This document shows positions 1 to 7,007 of a DNA stretch of 18,040 nt, piece after piece. The stretch covers positions 1 through 18,040 of the forward strand of contig CANRCL010000013.1 in NCBI GenBank assembly GCA_947629115.1, read 5' to 3'. Position numbers and translations under genes: made by a program. Every line of letters starts with the position of its first letter. Position 1 is the first letter of the stretch. The DNA comes from an uncultured Bacilli bacterium (GTDB lineage: Bacteria > Bacillota_I > Bacilli_A > RF39 > UBA660). Below the pieces are notes generated by a model. That model did not search any database, was not told the DNA's origin, and saw only the letters and a list, made by a program, of their open reading frames with translations.

Positions 1-959
1 CAATTGATATTCCAAATGAAAGAAAAGTTCATACTAAACCAATGCCTAGATTAGGTGGTTTAGCAATTTTTGGTGCCTTTTTAGTAGGTTATATGTTATA
101 TGGAGAGCCAACAATTCAAATGATATCAATATTAATTGGCTCATTTATAATATTATTAGTTGGCATTTTTGATGATGTAAAACCTATTAGGGCTCGTTTT
201 AAATTTTTAGTTCAAGTAATTGCAGCCTTAATTGTAGTAATATATGGTCAATTATATTTTACAGAGATTTCTTTTTTAGGAATTAATTTAAAATTTAATT
301 TATTATTTAGTTATATATTGTCCACATTTTTTATCGTGGCATTATCAAATGCCATAAATTTAATTGATGGCCTAGATGGTTTAGCTGGTGGTGTTAGTTC
401 AATTTATTTTTTAACAATTAGTATAATAACTATTATTTTAAATCGTACAACTGGCCTAGATTTTATGTTATCTTTAATTTTACTTGGAGCGACTTTTGGC
501 TTTTTGGTTTATAATTTTCCACCTGCTAAAATATTTATGGGTGATTCTGGAAGCTTATTTTTAGGTTTTATGATATCCGTAATTGCTTTAGTAAGTTTTA
601 AAGTCGCAACTTTAACATCACTTGTAATACCTATGGTTATTTTAGCAATACCAATTTTTGATACTGCTTTAGCAATTTTAAGGCGTTTATTAAAACATGA
701 AAGCATAGGTACACCAGATAAAGAGCATTTTCATCATCAATTGTTAAAATTAAAATTTTCTCCTCGAGTAAGCATATTAATTATCTATATGATAAATATT
801 ATGTTTTCAATAGTATCAATTTTTTATGTTATAGGTCATACTGATGAAGCAATAATAGTATATTTATTTTTAATGTTATTACTATTATTCTTAATATTAA
901 AAACTGATATTTTATATCATCACAAGGGAAAGGATGAAAAAGGTGTAAAGAAAAAATGA
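1..959 (+). CDS. tagO: TagO/WecA-family undecaprenyl-phosphate sugar-1-phosphate transferase (5' partial)
   Basis: The open frame runs from the left window edge (first full codon at 3). It reads IDIPNERKVH before the Met at 42, which is the usual family lead-in, so the gene begins outside the window and 42 is an internal Met. Family motifs seen: PRLGGLAIF just after that Met, NLIDGLDGLAGG (about 350-390), FMGDSGSLFLGF (about 535-565) and the His-rich PDKEHFHHQLL (about 712-745), with many membrane helices. Members transfer a sugar-1-phosphate (GlcNAc-1-P in TagO) from its UDP donor to undecaprenyl phosphate on the cytoplasmic face, the first step of wall teichoic acid or related glycopolymer synthesis. 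Its TGA stop overlaps the next ATG (ATGA), so it is coupled to the LCP gene, which fits a wall-polymer role. MraY is less likely because of the HxHH-type loop and the LCP neighbour. The exact donor sugar is not visible. Confidence 0.93.
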   Translation, partial: IDIPNERKVHTKPMPRLGGLAIFGAFLVGYMLYGEPTIQMISILIGSFIILLVGIFDDVKPIRARFKFLVQVIAALIVVIYGQLYFTEISFLGINLKFNLLFSYILSTFFIVALSNAINLIDGLDGLAGGVSSIYFLTISIITIILNRTTGLDFMLSLILLGATFGFLVYNFPPAKIFMGDSGSLFLGFMISVIALVSFKVATLTSLVIPMVILAIPIFDTALAILRRLLKHESIGTPDKEHFHHQLLKLKFSPRVSILIIYMINIMFSIVSIFYVIGHTDEAIIVYLFLMLLLLFLILKTDILYHHKGKDEKGVKKK

Positions 960-2416
960 AAATATTTAGAAGATTAAACAAAAAAAAGTTAGAAAAAATA
1001 TTTGCTATTTTAGTGGCAATAGTTTTATTAATTTCTATTTATTTAAATACTTATTTATTAATAAAATATAATGTTTTACCTTGGAAATTTTTAATAATTT
1101 ATTTTTTGCTAGTGGGTTTAATACCTTTTGCTTTAATATTTATATCGATTTTTAAAAGGCCACGTTTGGTTATTAGAGTTATTGTTTATGTGTTTGAATT
1201 CTTATATTTAATAATTCTATTTATTGTTTTTGGCTATTTAAATAATACTTTTGATTTTTTAAATAATTTTACTAGTGGCTATGATTATGAAACTAAAAAT
1301 TATTATGTTTTAGTTGATAAAAATTCAGAATATGAAAAAATAAAAGAATTAAAAAATAAAACAATTGGTTATGCTAAAAATTTAGATTCAAGTATTGATA
1401 AAGCTTTTGAGGAAATAAGTAGAAAAGTTAAAATATCAAGCAGTGAGTATGAGGGGTATGCAGAATTGTTTACTTCATTAGATAATAAAGAGATAGATAG
1501 TATTTTGATAAATGATACATTCTATGAAATGTTATCTGAAGAAGAAAATCCTGTGACGGCAAATACTAAAATATTATATAAATTTAGTATAAAAGAGAAA
1601 ATTGAACAATTAGGTAAAGAAGTAAATGTTACAAAAGAGCCATTTAATATTTATATTTCAGGAATTGGTAATTATGGCAACATTACTGATAGTGGTTTAA
1701 GCGATGTAAATATGGTTATTAGTATTAATCCGAAAACTTATGAAATATTAATGCTTAATATTCCAAGAGATTACTATGTAACTTTAATTGGTAGTAAAAT
1801 TAAAGCCGAAGGTGATGCTGCAAAAGATAAACTTACTCATGCCGGTTTATATGGTGTTGAAACAAGTTTAAAAACCATTGAAAATTTACTTGATATTGAT
1901 ATAAACTACTATATTAAAGTTAATTATGGGGCAATAGTTAATTTAGTAGATGCTTTAGATGGAGTAGAGGTATACTCAAATTATGATTTTACAACAACTG
2001 ATGGTGGATATAGATTTAAAAAAGGTTATAATAAAGTTAATGGTAAACAAGCTTTGCAATTTGTTAGAACAAGAAAAGCATTTGCTGGTGGTGATCGTGT
2101 AAGAGGAGAAAATCAACAATTAATGATACAAGCAATAATTGATAAGGCTAGTTCTCCAGCCGTATTATTAAAATATGATGATATATTAAAAGCATTAAAT
2201 AATTGTTTTACAACAAATTTATCAACTGATAGTATTATGAGTTTAATAAATATGGAACTTGACAAAATGCCTAAATGGAATATTACTTCCATATCTCTAG
2301 ATGGTAGCGATGCTCATAAGTTTACATATACATATAAAACTTATGAATTATATGTAATGATTCCAAAAGAAGAAACTATAAACGAAGCAAAAGAAAAACT
2401 AAAAAATAATATGTAA
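956..2416 (+). CDS. LytR-CpsA-Psr (LCP) family glycopolymer-peptidoglycan ligase
   Basis: The protein has 486 aa. The N-terminal ~95 residues hold three or four hydrophobic segments. An extracellular region at about 105-200 resembles the periplasmic-binding-like insert of longer LCP proteins, and the LCP catalytic domain lies at about 230-410. Conserved features seen are DVNMVISINP, the NIPRD motif with Arg271/Asp272, the KLTHA segment, and GDRVRGENQQ (Asp380, Arg381, Arg383, Gln387-388). These residues bind the pyrophosphate of a polyprenyl-linked polymer. LCP enzymes move teichoic acid or capsule from undecaprenyl pyrophosphate to peptidoglycan outside the membrane. The ATG overlaps the tagO-like stop, so initiation and attachment of one polymer appear to be co-expressed. 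A strong terminator follows directly. Which polymer is attached cannot be read from the sequence. Confidence 0.93.
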   Translation: MKIFRRLNKKKLEKIFAILVAIVLLISIYLNTYLLIKYNVLPWKFLIIYFLLVGLIPFALIFISIFKRPRLVIRVIVYVFEFLYLIILFIVFGYLNNTFDFLNNFTSGYDYETKNYYVLVDKNSEYEKIKELKNKTIGYAKNLDSSIDKAFEEISRKVKISSSEYEGYAELFTSLDNKEIDSILINDTFYEMLSEEENPVTANTKILYKFSIKEKIEQLGKEVNVTKEPFNIYISGIGNYGNITDSGLSDVNMVISINPKTYEILMLNIPRDYYVTLIGSKIKAEGDAAKDKLTHAGLYGVETSLKTIENLLDIDINYYIKVNYGAIVNLVDALDGVEVYSNYDFTTTDGGYRFKKGYNKVNGKQALQFVRTRKAFAGGDRVRGENQQLMIQAIIDKASSPAVLLKYDDILKALNNCFTTNLSTDSIMSLINMELDKMPKWNITSISLDGSDAHKFTYTYKTYELYVMIPKEETINEAKEKLKNNM

Positions 2417-2417
2417 A

Positions 2418-2452
2418 AATTAAAACATCACTTTCAATGTGATGTTTTAATT
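2418..2452. terminator. Bidirectional intrinsic terminator between LCP gene and acpS
   Basis: A perfect 14-bp inverted repeat, AATTAAAACATCAC (2418-2431) with GTGATGTTTTAATT (2439-2452), encloses a 7-nt loop. The A-rich left and T-rich right shoulders give a T-run in both directions. It lies between the LCP stop and the acpS stop, which sits inside the right arm, so it should end both convergent transcripts. Confidence 0.85.
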
Positions 2453-2758
2453 TTCGATAATTACGTAAGCTATAGTGTATTCAGTTTCATAAGAAATAGA
2501 AATTTTTATGTTAGAAATATTGGCACAATACAAAAAGCCATTATTATCTGTTAATATCTCTATGTCCAAAAAATTTAAATCTTTCGTGTTAGGCAATGCT
2601 TTCATTATGGCTTCTTTAGCAGCAAAGCAACCACATAAATACATTAATCCTCTTTGAATATATTCTTTTTTTTCTTTTTCAGTAAGAACAAATTCAATAA
2701 AACGATTATTTTTGTTTTTTAATCTTTCATTTTTGACAATATCACAACCAATATGCAT
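2447..2758 (-). CDS. acpS: Holo-[acyl-carrier-protein] synthase (AcpS)
   Basis: The protein has 103 aa. It transfers 4'-phosphopantetheine from CoA to the conserved Ser of acyl carrier proteins in the cytoplasm. The start IGCDIV carries the conserved Asp of the Mg site, and FAAKEAIMKAL is the AcpS signature with the catalytic Glu and Lys. The C-terminal ISISYETEYTIAYVIIEN matches the usual last strand, with Tyr where many Gram-positive enzymes have His. The chosen ATG (2758) has AAAGGAG about 5 nt upstream. The frame stays open for 10 more codons upstream but has no ribosome site there, so I reject that longer start. It is short for the family (about 115-125 aa). Its 5' side faces the glf promoter. 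It may activate both the fatty-acid ACP and the dedicated ACP at 8789. Confidence 0.9.
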   Translation of the reverse strand: MHIGCDIVKNERLKNKNNRFIEFVLTEKEKKEYIQRGLMYLCGCFAAKEAIMKALPNTKDLNFLDIEILTDNNGFLYCANISNIKISISYETEYTIAYVIIEN

Positions 2759-2790
2759 ATAAACTCCTTTCAATAATAATAACTCCAATT

Positions 2791-2830
2791 GAAAAATAAA
2801 AAAAGAGTATGAAAAATAAAAAAAGAGGTT
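2791..2830 (+). repeat. Two 20-bp A-rich direct repeats abutting poly-G promoter 1
   Basis: Two adjacent 20-bp units (2791-2810 and 2811-2830) match at 18 of 20 positions. Each begins GAAAAATAAAAAAAGAG. The second unit runs into the -35 hexamer of the glf promoter. Such A-tracts just upstream of a promoter can act as an UP element or bend DNA, and the tandem array could itself change copy number. Confidence 0.75.
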
Positions 2831-2858
2831 GATTTTCGGGGGGGGAATATTTTATAAT
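2829..2858 (+). promoter_or_regulatory. Poly-G promoter copy 1 (glf module)
   Basis: The -35 TTGATT (2829-2834) and -10 TATAAT (2853-2858) are separated by 18 bp: TTC, eight Gs (2838-2845), then AATATTT. All 30 bp are identical to copy 3 at 14111. Transcription should start near 2865, giving a leader of about 33 nt to the glf ATG. Loss of one G would give the optimal 17-bp spacer, and gain of one would give 19 bp and probably a weak promoter. The promoter reading is strong; phase variation is inferred. Confidence 0.88.
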
Positions 2859-2868
2859 TTAACTAAAG

Positions 2869-2879
2869 GACAAATTGTC
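2869..2879. promoter_or_regulatory. Small perfect palindrome in glf leader
   Basis: GACAA-A-TTGTC lies in the predicted 5' leader, just ahead of the AAGGAG ribosome site (2881-2886). It could be a regulator-binding site or a small RNA stem, but it is short enough to arise by chance. Confidence 0.3.
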
Positions 2880-2897
2880 GAAGGAGATTTACTAATT

Positions 2898-4067
2898 ATG
2901 AAATATGATGTAATAATTGTTGGTAGTGGATTTGCAGGTAGTGTTTTAGCTAGAAAATTTGCCGAAGACGGAAAAAAGGTTTTAGTTTATGAAAAAAGAA
3001 ATCAAATTGCTGGTAATATGTATGAAGAGGTTTTAGAAAACAAAGTGAGAGTTCATAAATATGGGCCTCATATATTTCATACAAATAATAAAGAAGTTTT
3101 TGATTTTTTAAAAAAATATGGAGAATGGTTTTTTTATGAACATAAAGTATTAGGAAAAATAAATAATGTTTTAGTTCCAATACCATTTAACTTTAAATCT
3201 TTAGAATTGCTATTTAATCAAGAAGAAGCTCAAAAAATTAAGGATGAACTATTAAAATGTTATCCAAATTCAACAAAAATTTCTATTTATGATTTAGTAA
3301 ATAGTTCTAATAAAATAATCAAAAAATTTGGCGATTTTGTCTATAAAAACGTTTTTGAAAATTATACTGCTAAACAATGGAATATACCAATAAGTGAAAT
3401 AGATAAATCTGTTATTAATAGAGTTCCTGTAATTTTAGGATATGATGATAGATATTTTCAAGATAAATATCAATTTATGCCCAAAAATGGCTATACTAAA
3501 ATATTTGAAAACCTATTAAATGATAAAAATATTACTATTAAATTAGGAACTAATGCTTTAAATGATTTATCTATAAATAATAATCAAATTTATTGGAAAG
3601 GAACCGAATATAAAGGTATTGTAATTTACACAGGGCAAATAGATGAATTATTTAAATATAAATTTGGACCTTTACCATATCGATCATTAAAATTAGAATT
3701 TGAAAATTATGACATTAATTATTTTCAACCAACATCAGTTGTAAATTATCCAAATGAACAAGCTTTTACTAGAATTACAGAATTTAAATATTTATCTAGT
3801 CAATTAATAGATAATAAAACCACAATATTGAAAGAATATCCTCAAGAATATGATTATGAAGATGAAAGAAGCATACCATATTATGCCATAATTAATGATG
3901 ATAATTTAAAAAAATATAATAAATATTTTGAATTAGCAATTTCAGTGCCCAATCTGTATTTATGCGGAAGATTAGCTGAATATAAATATTACAATATGGA
4001 TGCTGTTATAGAACGATCATTTGAATTATATAAGAAAGTAGGAGAAAAAATTGAAAAAAGTAGTTAA
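2898..4067 (+). CDS. glf: UDP-galactopyranose mutase
   Basis: The protein has 389 aa, close to the 365-390 typical for bacterial Glf. This flavoenzyme interconverts UDP-galactopyranose and UDP-galactofuranose in the cytoplasm and supplies the furanose donor for surface glycans. Sequence evidence: an N-terminal dinucleotide-binding VGSGFAGS (Gly9, Gly11, Gly14), the following YEKRNQIAGN, the family-typical KYGPHIFHTNN, YTAKQWNIP, NGYTKIFENLL, and a C-terminal LYLCGRLAEYKYYNMD that closes the FAD site. The ATG at 2898 has AAGGAG at 2881-2886. A TTG 23 codons upstream is in frame, but it lies inside the promoter and has no ribosome site, so it is not the start. It is the first gene of module 1 and overlaps the next gene by 17 bp. 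Confidence 0.95.
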   Translation: MKYDVIIVGSGFAGSVLARKFAEDGKKVLVYEKRNQIAGNMYEEVLENKVRVHKYGPHIFHTNNKEVFDFLKKYGEWFFYEHKVLGKINNVLVPIPFNFKSLELLFNQEEAQKIKDELLKCYPNSTKISIYDLVNSSNKIIKKFGDFVYKNVFENYTAKQWNIPISEIDKSVINRVPVILGYDDRYFQDKYQFMPKNGYTKIFENLLNDKNITIKLGTNALNDLSINNNQIYWKGTEYKGIVIYTGQIDELFKYKFGPLPYRSLKLEFENYDINYFQPTSVVNYPNEQAFTRITEFKYLSSQLIDNKTTILKEYPQEYDYEDERSIPYYAIINDDNLKKYNKYFELAISVPNLYLCGRLAEYKYYNMDAVIERSFELYKKVGEKIEKSS

Positions 4068-4803
4068 AAACAAAAAAGATGAAACATTATATATAGTAAT
4101 CCCAGCTTATAATGAAGCAGAAAATATTGAAGAAATTGTCACAAGTTGGTATAAAATATTAAATTTTGGGGATAGTAAATCTAAACTTGTAGTTGCTGAT
4201 AGTGGAAGTACTGATAAAACAAATGAAATATTGAAAAGATTAAGTAAAAAATATGATAATTTAGTAATTTTGTCTGATGGATTAAAACAACATGGTCCAA
4301 AATTAATTGAACTATATAAATATGCTATTGACAAAAATGCTGACTGGGTATTTCAAACAGATTCAGATGGTCAAACCAATCCAAATGAGTTTGAAAAGTT
4401 TTGGAATTTAAGACATAATTATGATGCCATCATTGGTAAAAGGACTAAAAGAGGAGATGGAAAATCTAGAAAGTTTGTTGAGGATGTTCTTTGTACTATT
4501 TTAAAAGTTATTTTTGGAGTGAATTTAGAAGACTCTAATGCACCATTTAGATTAATGAAAACTTCACTTGTAAAAAAATATATAGATAGATTTCAACCAG
4601 ATTATAATTTAACAAATGTTATGTTATGTGTTTTTTATAAATATTATAATGAAAATGTACATTTTGAAGAAATATCTTTTGAATCAAGAAAAGCAGGCGT
4701 GAATTCTATTAATATAAAAAAGATAATTAAAATTGGTTTTGCTTCATTAAAAGATTTCAGAAATTTTAAAAAGGATATGAAAAATAATGATAAAAAAATA
4801 TAA
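4051..4803 (+). CDS. GT2 glycosyltransferase, DPM1/GtrB-like polyprenyl-phosphate glycosyl synthase
   Basis: The protein has 250 aa with a GT-A fold. Seen in order: the N-terminal YIVIPAYNEAENIEEIV, a nucleotide-site motif ADSGSTDKTNEIL (usual form DDGSTD), the metal/donor DxD in QTDSDGQ (Asp104, Asp106), GKRTKRGDGKSRKF, and NAPFRLMK. This pattern fits enzymes that make undecaprenyl-phosphate-linked monosaccharides on the cytoplasmic face. Unlike GtrB it shows no C-terminal pair of membrane helices, so it may act peripherally. The start is TTG: AGGAG at 4040-4044 is 6 nt ahead and no early ATG exists. It overlaps glf by 17 bp and the GtrA fusion by 17 bp, so the three genes are tightly coupled. 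The neighbouring GtrA domain supports a lipid-linked-sugar role. The donor sugar is unknown. Confidence 0.82.
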   Translation: MKKVVKNKKDETLYIVIPAYNEAENIEEIVTSWYKILNFGDSKSKLVVADSGSTDKTNEILKRLSKKYDNLVILSDGLKQHGPKLIELYKYAIDKNADWVFQTDSDGQTNPNEFEKFWNLRHNYDAIIGKRTKRGDGKSRKFVEDVLCTILKVIFGVNLEDSNAPFRLMKTSLVKKYIDRFQPDYNLTNVMLCVFYKYYNENVHFEEISFESRKAGVNSINIKKIIKIGFASLKDFRNFKKDMKNNDKKI

Positions 4804-6673
4804 AAGTATAATTTTATATGGTATTTTTGGAATTGCTACAACATTTGTTAATCTTTTAGTTTATTTTATTTGTTCAAAAATTATTAATTTTAATATCTTA
4901 AATAGCACATTAATTGCTTGGGTAATAGCAGTTATATTTGCTTTTGTTACAAATAAAATTTGGGTGTTTGAAAGCAAAACAACAAATATAAAGGATATAT
5001 TAAAAGAAATACTATCTTTTTTTTCTTGTCGGTTAATTACAGGTTTTTTAGATTTAATTATTATGTATATTTTTGTTGATAAATTGCATTTTAATGATAT
5101 GTTAATTAAAATAATCTCTAATATTGTAGTAATTATATTAAACTATATTGCTAGTAAATTATTGATATTTAAAAAAGAAAAAAACAAGTCAAAAAATAAT
5201 AAAAAATATGATTCAAGTGATATATTAATTTTAATAACTATTTTCATTATGGCATTTTTGGTTTCAATGAAAAGTCCACAAAATTTTTTGCAAAATGGTA
5301 TCTCTTCTATTGATTCAAGTGTTTTTAGATTAATTGGTTTGTTGATGTCAAAAGGATATACTCCTTATATAGATACATTTGACCACAAAGGTCCTCTTAT
5401 ATATTTAATAAATTTTATAGGATATATAATAAATAAAAATAATGGCATTTGGATTATTGAAATGATTTTTATTTTTGTTAGTTTTTTATTTATATATAAA
5501 ATCGCTAAAATTCAAAACAAAAAATTTTCTTCTTTAATAATTTTATTATTTACAATAGTTAATTTATTTACATATTTAAATGAAGGAAACATTGTAGAAG
5601 AATATGCATTACCATTTATATTAATATCTTTATATATTTTTATTGATTATTTTCAAAATAAAAATATCAATAAACTGAAATTAATAATATGTGGAGCATG
5701 TTTTGCTTGTGTTTGTTTACTTCGAATAAATATGATATCCTGTTGGGCGGTTTTTTGTTTAGCTATATTAATAAAATGTATTATTGATAAAAGTTATAAA
5801 GAATTATTGAATTATATAATTTATTTTCTCATTGGTGTATGTATAATAACTGTTCCAATTATATTATGGTTATCTTTAAAAGGCGCCTTTTCTGATTTTA
5901 TTTTTGATTATTTTATATTTAATTTTAAATATACTGTTGATGCAGGATTATTGCCAACTTGGCATACGCTTTTCTATTTTTTAAAAAATAGTATTGTTAC
6001 AATTGTTATACTTATTAATATTTTTGCTATTATCAAAGAAAAAAATAAAAGTATGTATATATCAAATTTATGCTTTCTATTTTTATCTCTTTTAACTGTT
6101 TCTATGTCTGGGAGAACATATAATCATTATGCTATAGTTTTAGTTCCTACTTTTGTAATTCCTATTTCGTATATTATTAACTTTATTTTAAAACATAAAA
6201 ATGATAATTTGACAATATTTATTGCTATTTATTTGCTATCAATATTAGTTGTTCCATCTTGGGAATCATTAATTGAAAAAATTGGCGTTATGTATAGTTA
6301 TAATAATCATAATATTTCTCAAATTGATGATAATTTAGCAACTATTAAAGATTTAATAAATAAAAATACAACTTCTAATGATAAAATATCAGTTTATGGT
6401 AATTGGGATATAGTATATCTTATTTCTAATAGACTGCCAGCTTCTAAATATAGCTATCAATTTCCTATTGGAGAAATAAATCCACAAATATTTGAAGAGT
6501 ATTTTTATGATTTAAAGAAAAATAATGCTAAAATTATTGTTGTAAAAAATTCTTATAATAGTAAAATAAATGATTTTGTTAAAAATAATAATTATGATGA
6601 ATTATGGAATAATGAAGATGAAAAAATATATGTATTTATAAAAAATGAAGAAGAGCCACAATTAGAAAATTAA
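4787..6673 (+). CDS. GtrA-like flippase domain fused to a GT-C-type membrane glycosyltransferase
   Basis: The protein has 628 aa. Residues about 1-130 form a four-helix GtrA domain: LYGIFGIATTFVNLLVYF, FVTNKIWVFES and ILNYIASKLLIFK are the family's typical segments. GtrA proteins are thought to flip undecaprenyl-phosphate sugars. After a Lys/Asn-rich linker (about 131-145) comes a polytopic part of about 480 aa with acidic loop residues typical of GT-C enzymes: Asp176 in IDSSVF and DTFDHKGP (Asp196, Asp199). The last ~120 residues are an outside soluble tail. With the GT2 gene upstream this rebuilds a Gtr system (lipid-sugar synthase, flippase, transferase) with the last two steps in one chain. 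No stop or frameshift separates the halves. The start ATG overlaps the GT2 end, with AAGGA at 4771-4775. The acceptor is presumably the wall glycopolymer (inferred). Confidence 0.83.
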   Translation: MIKKYKSIILYGIFGIATTFVNLLVYFICSKIINFNILNSTLIAWVIAVIFAFVTNKIWVFESKTTNIKDILKEILSFFSCRLITGFLDLIIMYIFVDKLHFNDMLIKIISNIVVIILNYIASKLLIFKKEKNKSKNNKKYDSSDILILITIFIMAFLVSMKSPQNFLQNGISSIDSSVFRLIGLLMSKGYTPYIDTFDHKGPLIYLINFIGYIINKNNGIWIIEMIFIFVSFLFIYKIAKIQNKKFSSLIILLFTIVNLFTYLNEGNIVEEYALPFILISLYIFIDYFQNKNINKLKLIICGACFACVCLLRINMISCWAVFCLAILIKCIIDKSYKELLNYIIYFLIGVCIITVPIILWLSLKGAFSDFIFDYFIFNFKYTVDAGLLPTWHTLFYFLKNSIVTIVILINIFAIIKEKNKSMYISNLCFLFLSLLTVSMSGRTYNHYAIVLVPTFVIPISYIINFILKHKNDNLTIFIAIYLLSILVVPSWESLIEKIGVMYSYNNHNISQIDDNLATIKDLINKNTTSNDKISVYGNWDIVYLISNRLPASKYSYQFPIGEINPQIFEEYFYDLKKNNAKIIVVKNSYNSKINDFVKNNNYDELWNNEDEKIYVFIKNEEEPQLEN

Positions 6674-6832
6674 TTTATAAAATTTTTGATTTTAATATAG
6701 TTTAAAATATTAAACTTTAATACACACTTTAGTTTTTAAAGAAAATTTCATTAAAAAAATAGTAAAAAGTTTAAAATTCTTAAAAATGTTTAAAGTTAAG
6801 ACATATAATAATTTATATAATTATTTAATAGT

Positions 6833-6862
6833 AAAGTTGATTTCTCTTAATCGGCTTTTTTA
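6833..6862 (+). terminator. Intrinsic terminator of the glf/Gtr module
   Basis: A 10-bp stem, AAAGTTGATT with AATCGGCTTT (two G-U pairs), encloses a 6-nt loop and is followed by a T-rich run. It isolates module 1 from the promoter of module 2. Confidence 0.75.
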
Positions 6863-6948
6863 TTTGAACTAATAATGGATTTAGTCTATTTAAAAATTTA
6901 ATTTTTATCACGCATCCATTCAGTAAAAAAAAAAAAAAAATAAAAAGG

Positions 6949-6977
6949 TTGATTTCGGGGGGGGTATATTTTATAAT
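6949..6977 (+). promoter_or_regulatory. Poly-G promoter copy 2 (acylation module)
   Basis: The -35 TTGATT (6949-6954) and -10 TATAAT (6972-6977) have a 17-bp spacer: TC, eight Gs (6957-6964), TATATTT. It has one T fewer before the C than copies 1 and 3, so eight Gs here give the optimal 17 bp. A 16-A tract (6925-6940) and TAAAAAGG precede it, resembling the A-rich lead of copy 1. The downstream AACTAA is also shared with copy 1. Transcription should start near 6984, about 24 nt before the first ATG. Confidence 0.88.
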
Positions 6978-7007
6978 AACTAATGAGAGATGTGGTGAAA
7001 ATTTTAA

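Larger units (their letters stand above)
6674..7007. other. 334-bp intergenic region between modules 1 and 2
   Basis: No gene is seen here. It holds a weak all-A/T hairpin (AGTTTAA/TTAAACT, 6699-6716), an intrinsic terminator (6833-6862), a 7-bp separated inverted repeat (AATGGAT at about 6883, ATCCATT at about 6914), a 16-A tract (6925-6940) and poly-G promoter copy 2. The stretch 6717-6830 is A/T-rich sequence with no feature I can name. Confidence 0.7.

Noticed and set aside
2791..2858. Invertible promoter hypothesis (recombinase-driven switching)
   Set aside because: No inverted repeats flank any of the three promoter copies and no invertase gene is in the window. All three copies point the same way, toward their operons.
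2829..2897. In-frame extension of glf from a TTG at 2829, which would put the G8 tract inside the coding sequence (translational phase variation)
   Set aside because: No ribosome site precedes the TTG, and the -35 and -10 boxes lie inside the extension. The equivalent reading at copy 3 meets a stop codon and at copy 2 is out of frame with the gene, so the conserved element is a promoter, not a coding start.
6683..6830. Small RNA or riboswitch in the A/T-rich gap before module 2
   Set aside because: Only a weak A/T hairpin is present, with no recognisable conserved structure or independent promoter.
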